From CAZOBJ01 sp964577825 (lineage in GTDB: Bacteria; Planctomycetota; SZUA-567; JAFGNG01), in contig CAZOBJ010000127.1 in assembly GCA_964577825.1 (NCBI GenBank), positions 1 through 7,996 of the forward strand: a stretch of DNA of 7,996 nt. Reading direction: 5' to 3'. Under the pieces are notes generated by a model. It did no database searches. It had not been told where the DNA came from and saw only the letters and a list, made by a program, of their open reading frames with translations. The stretch's first letter is position 1. Every line of letters begins with the position of its first letter. Made by a program: the position numbers and the translations under genes. Of this stretch, positions 4,165 to 7,996 are shown piece after piece.

Positions 4165-5957
4165 ATGTCCGGTCGGATTGCGGTTGCCGTGGGGTTGGCG
4201 TGTTTGCTCGCCGGGGCGCACGCGAGCGAAGCGGTGGTGGATGCGCCCGTGGTGTCCGTGGGCCTGTTCAAGAACGGGCTGTGTCTCGTGGAGCGCGAGG
4301 CGACGCTGCCCGGTCCGGGCGCGTACCGGGTCGACTGCATGCCCGAGCCCGTGCACGGCACGTTGTGGGTGCACGGCGCGGTGCCGGTCGAGGTCCGTAT
4401 GACCGTGCGCGAGGAGGCGGTGCCGGTCGGCCAGGCGCTGGGCCTGGACCTTCACAAGGCGCTCGCCGGCCGACGGGTGGTCCTGCACCTGCGCGACAAG
4501 GAGCGCAGCCCGGTCTCCGGCACCGTGCTCGGCGCGCCGGAGGGCGCGCACGAGGACTGGGCGCGCGACTATCGGCCGCAGCGCCACTACTATTCCTCGA
4601 TCTCGCGACCCCGGGGCCAGCAGCCGTCGCGCACGTTCCTGGTCGTGGACACGGACCGGGGCATCGCGCTCGTGGAGCCGCATGAAGTCTTGTACGCCCA
4701 GGTGCAGGACGTGGGCGAGGTCCCCGAGACCCGGCCCACGCTGGTGCTGACCGTGGGCGAGGGCGCGCCGGAGCCGACCGCGGTGCGCATCCGGTACCTG
4801 TCCAAGGGCCTGGCCTGGGCCCCGAGCTACGAGGTGGACATCTCGAACGCGGACCGCCTGACCGTGCGGCAGAAGGCGGTCGTCAAGAACGAGCTCGAGG
4901 ACCTGGACGGCGCGAGGCTCTCGCTCATCTCCGGGTTCCCGAGCATCGAGTTCGCGCACGTCACCTCGCCCCTGTCCCTGGGCACGACCTGGGCGCAGTT
5001 CTTCCAGGAGATCAACCGCGAGCCCCCCTCCGGGCACGCGGCCACGTACAACGTGGCCCTGCAACAGCGGGCCGCGCCGGGCCGGGGCGCGGAGGCCTTC
5101 GCGGGCATCGACTGGTCGGCCACGCCGCACGGCCAGGGCCCGGACATGCACTACCAGGACCTGGGACCCACCACGCTGCGCGAGGGCGAGTCGCTTGCGG
5201 TGCAGGTGGCCGCGGGCGAGGCGACGTACGAGCGCATCGTGGAGTGGATCGTGCCCGACACCCGGCGCGCGGACGGGCGGCACGTGCCCGAGCACGAGCG
5301 GCGCAACGATCCGGACAAGTACCGGGACGCGGCCTGGGACGCGGTGCGGTTCCGCAATCCGCTCGAGTTTCCCATGACCACGGCCCCGGCCATGGTGGTC
5401 TCCGACGGCCGGTTCCACGGCCAGCGCATGAGCTACTGGACCAACCCCGGCGAGCAGGCCACCGTGCACGTCACCAAGGCCTTGAGCGTGCGCACCCGCA
5501 GCACCGAGCAGGAGGAGGAGGGCACCCGCGAGCTGGTGTGGATCGGGGGCGACGACTATCGCAAGACCACGGTGCAGGGGACGCTGTCGGTCACTAACCA
5601 CCGCGACGAGGCGATCCGGCTGGTGATCCGCCGGCGGTTCTCGGGCGAGCTCCTAGAAGCGGACGGCGAGCCCACGCGCGTACTGCGCGAGGAGGGGGCG
5701 TGGTCCGTGAACAAGCGCAACGAGCTCTTCTGGACCGTGCGCCTGGGCCGCGGCGAGGACCTGACGCTCACCTATCGCTACGCCGTGCTCGTGAACNNNN
5801 NNNNNNNNNNNNNNNNNNNNNNNNNNNNNNNNNNNNNNNNNNNNNNNNNNNNNNNNNNNNNNNNNNNNNNNNNNNNNNNNNNNNNNNNNNNNNNNNCCTG
5901 GGCCGCGGCGAGGACCTGACGCTCACCTATCGCTACGCCGTGCTCGTGAACGACTGA
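4165..5957 (+). CDS. Exported DUF4139-domain protein, interrupted by an assembly gap
   Basis: A Sec signal peptide (1-20, cleavage after AHA) leads to a protein of 544 residues before the gap; after the gap the same last 18 residues recur, then Asp and a stop. Merging the exact 55-base overlap gives an intact 545-residue protein. As written, the 155 extra bases break the frame. The N-terminal part (about 25-200) is a beta-rich region opening with VSVGLFKNGLCLVEREATLPG. The core of the DUF4139 (MuiA-like) domain begins near 208 with RIRYLSKGLAWAPSYEVDI, continues through QKAVVKNELEDLDGARLSLISG (about 236-257), and ends with the strand-rich LTLTYRYAVLV. These proteins are extracytoplasmic and their biochemical role is unknown. 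No transmembrane helix is seen after the signal. The start is supported by AAGGAG with a 7-base spacer. The three-helix membrane protein gene follows 37 bases downstream, probably in the same operon. Confidence 0.85.
5742..5796 (+). repeat. 55-bp sequence repeated exactly after the gap (copy 1)
   Basis: These 55 bases, ending at the first N, are identical to 5897-5951 right after the gap. They encode the last residues of the DUF4139 protein. An unmerged contig overlap explains this better than a real duplication, because only the second copy continues into the stop codon. Confidence 0.9.
5797..5896. other. Assembly gap (100 N), probably spurious
   Basis: A run of exactly 100 N between two identical 55-base ends. 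The true distance is probably negative (an overlap), so no sequence is likely missing here. Confidence 0.9.
5897..5951 (+). repeat. 55-bp sequence repeated exactly before the gap (copy 2)
   Basis: Identical to 5742-5796. It is followed by GAC TGA, which completes the DUF4139 reading frame once the two copies are merged. Confidence 0.9.
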
Positions 5958-5994
5958 GCAGGGATGCCGAAGGAGGCGCGTAGGAGCAGACGCC

Positions 5995-6522
5995 ATGACG
6001 CAGGAAGGGCGAAGGGAGAGGAAGATCGACGACCACAACGCCGCCCGGATCGCCTACTATCAGAAGCTCACTGCGGACCTGACGCGGTACCGCAACTTCC
6101 GCTGGTACATCCCCGTGTGGACGGTGAGCTTCCTGGGCGCGGCGGCGGCATTGGGCGACCAGATTTCGCAAGAGCCGAGCTGGGTGCGTATTGGCGCAGC
6201 GGTGGCGATTCTCCTCGTGGCGGTGGTGTCTGTCGTTCAGCTTTGGTTCTGCTACCAAAACTATGCCGAGCACCGGAAAGCCGTTCGCGATATCGAACGA
6301 GACTCCGATTTCCTGCGGCTGGGCTTGCCTGAGTGGGAAAAGAGCGCCGAACCGAAAAGCGCTCAGGCGATCCTTCCTCGGATACACAAGGTCTTCCGGG
6401 TTCTTTGGGTGCTATTGATTGCCCTGGTGGCCCTTTATGCCCTGTATGCCGTTTGGGGGCCCGAGCCGCGCCATTGGCTTGAGCGGATTTGCCTGTGGCT
6501 GTGCAGGAGGCACGGCGCCTAG
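5995..6522 (+). CDS. Membrane protein with three transmembrane helices, function unknown
   Basis: I do not recognise this 175-residue protein. A charged cytoplasmic-looking N-terminus (1-34) is followed by helices at about 36-54 (WYIPVWTVSFLGAAAAL), 65-87 (RIGAAVAILLVAVVSVVQLW) and 134-154 (FRVLWVLLIALVALYALYAV). A charged 45-residue loop between helices 2 and 3 (YAEHRKAVRDIERDSDFLRL) is likely helical. The C-terminus is short, basic and amphipathic. The ATG at 5995 has TAGGAG with an 8-base spacer. It lies 37 bases after the DUF4139 gene and is probably co-transcribed. Codon use shifts along the gene: the first part is as GC-rich as the neighbours, while the second half uses many more A/T-ending codons. 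The paired helices with a charged N-terminus loosely recall small 2TM effector-type membrane domains, but I cannot support that assignment. Confidence 0.75.
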   Translation: MTQEGRRERKIDDHNAARIAYYQKLTADLTRYRNFRWYIPVWTVSFLGAAAALGDQISQEPSWVRIGAAVAILLVAVVSVVQLWFCYQNYAEHRKAVRDIERDSDFLRLGLPEWEKSAEPKSAQAILPRIHKVFRVLWVLLIALVALYALYAVWGPEPRHWLERICLWLCRRHGA

Positions 6523-6633
6523 GCAGTTGCGGTCGTAAGCCGGCGCTGACGTGGGGACCAGACGCCTGGGGCGAAGTGGCCGCGCACCCTGCGGTCGCGC
6601 GAGTCCGCAGGATCGGAAACGAGAAGGCAGCTG

Positions 6634-6798
6634 ACGCTCCTCGGGCTGCTGGTCCCGGTTCCGGGTGTTGCCTTCGCGAACCCCCGCGTCAGCCCGTCAC
6701 ACGTCGTCGGGTTTGTCGTCGTGGTTGGCACGTGCTTCCTGGTGGAGGTGGCCATGACGACCGGCTACCTGACGCTCTCCGGCATGGGGCCGGAGCCG
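6634..6798 (+). pseudogene. Probable 5' fragment of an exported membrane protein, no normal start codon
   Basis: In this frame the codons show the strong G/C third-position bias of the real genes here, and the translation is strongly hydrophobic. A signal-peptide-like segment (LLGLLVPVPGVAFA, with Asn-Pro following) is followed by a membrane segment (VVGFVVVVGTCFLVEVAMTT). No ATG, GTG or TTG begins it. GAAGG sits six bases before ACG at 6634, exactly where an ATG would be expected, so a T-to-C change of the start codon, or rare ACG initiation, is possible. The frame runs past 6798 into the insertion-sequence remnant, where the sense is lost. I read it as a gene truncated at its 3' end by the insertion. 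The preceding 6523-6633 shows nothing recognisable. Confidence 0.4.
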
Positions 6799-6800
6799 AC

Positions 6801-6902
6801 GGGCGGGAGGCGTGGGCCGGGCTGGACGCGCACTTGCGGTTCTACAACGACGAGCGTTCGCACCATGCGCTGGGCGACCGCACGCCGGCCGAGCTGTATC
6901 AC
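6801..6902 (+). pseudogene. IS3-family transposase, C-terminal tail only
   Basis: Translation gives REAWAGLDAHLRFYND, then ERSHHALGDRTPAELYH. The pattern FYNxxRxHxALGxRTPAExY is the signature end of IS3-type DDE transposases. All three catalytic acidic residues lie upstream of this part and are missing, so it is inactive. A run of eight G (6903-6910) follows immediately. The upstream side joins abruptly to unrelated sequence in another frame, which marks a deletion or insertion junction near 6798-6801. Confidence 0.7.
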
Positions 6903-7055
6903 GGGGGGGGCTGGAGGCAAGGGGGAGGACGCGCGGGTGCGTCCGATTGCTGGAACTTCAGTCGCCCTACGGGCTCCTTCCGTTCCGGCGACCGACGGCT
7001 CCGCAGACTACCTTGATCCCGGCCCGTCTTGGTCTTGACAATGGGGAGCCCCTCA
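6801..7055 (+). mobile_element. Remnant of an IS3-type insertion sequence (right part)
   Basis: The remnant runs from the transposase tail to a likely right end, GTCTTGACAATGGGGAGCC followed by CCTCA at 7051-7055. Read on the other strand this begins TGAGGGG and contains CCATTGTCAAGAC. It resembles, from memory, the terminal repeats of several IS3-family elements, which start with TGA. No matching left end is present in the window, so the element is truncated on its left. Sequence composition changes right after this end. Confidence 0.5.
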
Positions 7056-7063
7056 GATAACAT
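7035..7063 (+). promoter_or_regulatory. Hybrid promoter: -35 in the IS end, -10 in flanking DNA
   Basis: A perfect -35 hexamer, TTGACA (7035-7040), lies within the IS right end. It is separated by 17 bases from TAACAT (7058-7063; four of six match), just outside the IS. Transcription would start near 7070 and give a leader of about 45 bases before the FAD oxidoreductase ATG at 7115. Outward -35 boxes in IS ends are well known to activate neighbouring genes. Confidence 0.5.
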
Positions 7064-7083
7064 GGCAAAGAATTGCATGCCAT
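7062..7083. promoter_or_regulatory. Overlapping inverted repeats at the predicted transcription start
   Basis: ATGGCA (7062-7067) and TGCCAT (7078-7083) are perfect inverted repeats 10 bases apart. Nested within and across them is GCAA-AGAA-TTGC (7065-7076). The site sits at the predicted start of transcription of the oxidoreductase gene, a usual place for a repressor operator. A hairpin in the leader is the alternative. Confidence 0.35.
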
Positions 7084-7114
7084 TCACTGAAACAGCATGG
7101 AGCGAAGGGAAGCT

Positions 7115-7996
7115 ATGAAAGAGATATCCCACAAGGTTGATTTCTGTGTCGTAGGTGGAGGCATTGCAGGCATGTGCGCCGCTATTGCCGCAGCGAGACG
7201 CGGCAGCGAAGTGGCGCTGATGCACGACCGGCCCGTGCTCGGCGGCAATGCCTCAAGCGAAATCCGAATGTGGATCAGCGGCGCGCACGGCCCGAATAAC
7301 CGCGAAACCGGCATCCTTGAGGAGATCGAACTTGAGAACCTATACCTAAACCCTACCCCAACCTATGCAATGTGGGATGCAGTCCTCTACCAGATGGTGC
7401 GCTTTGAGCCGAACATCACACTCCTCCTCAACTGCTCTTGCAACTCGGCCAAAACGGAGAACAACACTATAGAGTCAGTCAAAGGCTGGCAGCTCACCAC
7501 TGAGACTACCCACACAGTCGAAGCCAACCTGTTTGCCGATTGCAGCGGCGACAGCATCCTCGCCCATCTTGCTGGAGCCGAATACAGGATCGGACGCGAG
7601 TCTTCATCAGAATTCGACGAAGACATCCTGCCAGCTGAAGCAGACAGGAAGACCATGGGTATGAGCTGTCTCATTCAGGGCCGGGAGATGGATACCCCTC
7701 AGCCATTCGTGCGCCCAGAATGGGCAGACTACTACGCAAGCCCCGACGACCTTCCGCATCGTAGTCTTGGGCACAATTTCTGGTGGATTGAGCTGGGTGG
7801 CGAATATGACTCTATCCACGACACGGAGATGCTTCGAGATATGCTCCTCAAAGTCAGCTACGGCGTATGGGATCTACTCAAGAACCGGTCGGACAAGTCT
7901 GAGGCAATGACTAACTATGCCCTGGACTGGGTCGGTCATCTCCCTGGGAAACGGGAAAGCCGACGCTGCGTTGGCGACCACATCATTACCCAGAAT
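7115..7996 (+). CDS. FAD-dependent oxidoreductase, N-terminal part
   Basis: 294 codons are present without a stop; the gene runs off the right edge. The N-terminus has the Rossmann FAD-binding motif: VDFCVVGGGIAG with GxGxxG at 14-19, and HDRP at 37-40 near the ribose-binding position. The hallmark GGNASSEIR is at 43-51. Later segments FADCSGDSILAHLAGAEYR and GRESSSEF fit the second conserved block of the FAD-dependent oxidoreductase family often found beside carbohydrate-degradation genes (PF12831-like). The substrate is unknown. ATG 7115 is preferred because AAGGGA lies just upstream; ATG 7097 in the same frame lacks a ribosome binding site. About 60 percent of the first 50 codons end in G or C, against nearly all in the genes on the left, and rare codons such as ATA, AGA, CTA and AGG appear. 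This indicates foreign origin or a chimeric join. Transcription probably uses the IS-derived promoter. Confidence 0.9.
   Translation, partial: MKEISHKVDFCVVGGGIAGMCAAIAAARRGSEVALMHDRPVLGGNASSEIRMWISGAHGPNNRETGILEEIELENLYLNPTPTYAMWDAVLYQMVRFEPNITLLLNCSCNSAKTENNTIESVKGWQLTTETTHTVEANLFADCSGDSILAHLAGAEYRIGRESSSEFDEDILPAEADRKTMGMSCLIQGREMDTPQPFVRPEWADYYASPDDLPHRSLGHNFWWIELGGEYDSIHDTEMLRDMLLKVSYGVWDLLKNRSDKSEAMTNYALDWVGHLPGKRESRRCVGDHIITQN

Noticed and set aside
3478..5601. Very long open frame on the minus strand (707 codons)
   Set aside because: It lies antisense to the zinc-ribbon and DUF4139 genes, whose codon bias, motifs and signal peptide are convincing. In such GC-rich DNA, stop codons are scarce on the opposite strand. 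Its translation is rich in His, Arg, Ala and Pro with no domain.
6489..7016. 175-codon frame as an intact gene
   Set aside because: Only the stretch 6801-6902 resembles a protein family (transposase tail). The rest overlaps the end of the three-helix gene and the hydrophobic fragment in a wrong frame with poor codon bias.

Overview
The window looks like draft or metagenome-assembled DNA from a very GC-rich Gram-negative bacterium. The lipobox lipoprotein, Sec signal peptides, strong AGGAGG-type ribosome binding sites and extreme G/C at third codon positions point that way. A Desulfobacterota-like proteobacterium is my guess, but the sequence does not prove it. Two runs of 100 N (2443-2542 and 5797-5896) are scaffolding gaps.

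Left part, minus strand (1-2433). Reading leftward from the first gap: an XRE/S24 phage-type repressor, an M48 metallopeptidase lipoprotein, a small membrane-anchored protein built of 22-residue repeats, and the start of a DNA methyltransferase that runs off the left edge. The M48 gene and the repeat-protein gene are tightly coupled: the stop codon of the first lies inside the ribosome binding site of the second. The repressor is divergent from the next block, and the first gap covers most of the control region between them.

Middle part, plus strand (2582-4009). Three small genes follow the gap: a five-cysteine protein like those carried by phages and other mobile elements, an 83-residue protein of unknown function, and a zinc-ribbon plus helix-turn-helix protein resembling the N-terminus of ISL3 transposases. 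The last two overlap by GTGA. With the repressor they form a compact phage-like control module, either a small element or a prophage remnant. The repressor has a complete Ser/Lys dyad, but the Gly of the expected Ala-Gly self-cleavage site is Asp, so it may not respond to SOS.

Plus strand, 4165-6522. An exported DUF4139-type protein is followed closely by an unrecognised three-helix membrane protein. The second gap falls in the last codons of the DUF4139 gene, and 55 bases are repeated exactly on its two sides. The simplest reading is an unmerged contig overlap, which would leave an intact 545-residue protein.

Right part (6523-7996). About 590 bases contain gene debris: what looks like the 5' end of an exported membrane protein without a normal start codon, then the C-terminal tail and right end of an IS3-type insertion sequence. 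The IS end carries a perfect TTGACA, 17 bases from a TAACAT in the flanking DNA. This gives a plausible hybrid promoter for the last gene, an FAD-dependent oxidoreductase open at the right edge. That gene has clearly lower GC and different codon use from the rest of the window, so the IS remnant marks a compositional boundary (horizontal transfer or a misjoin).
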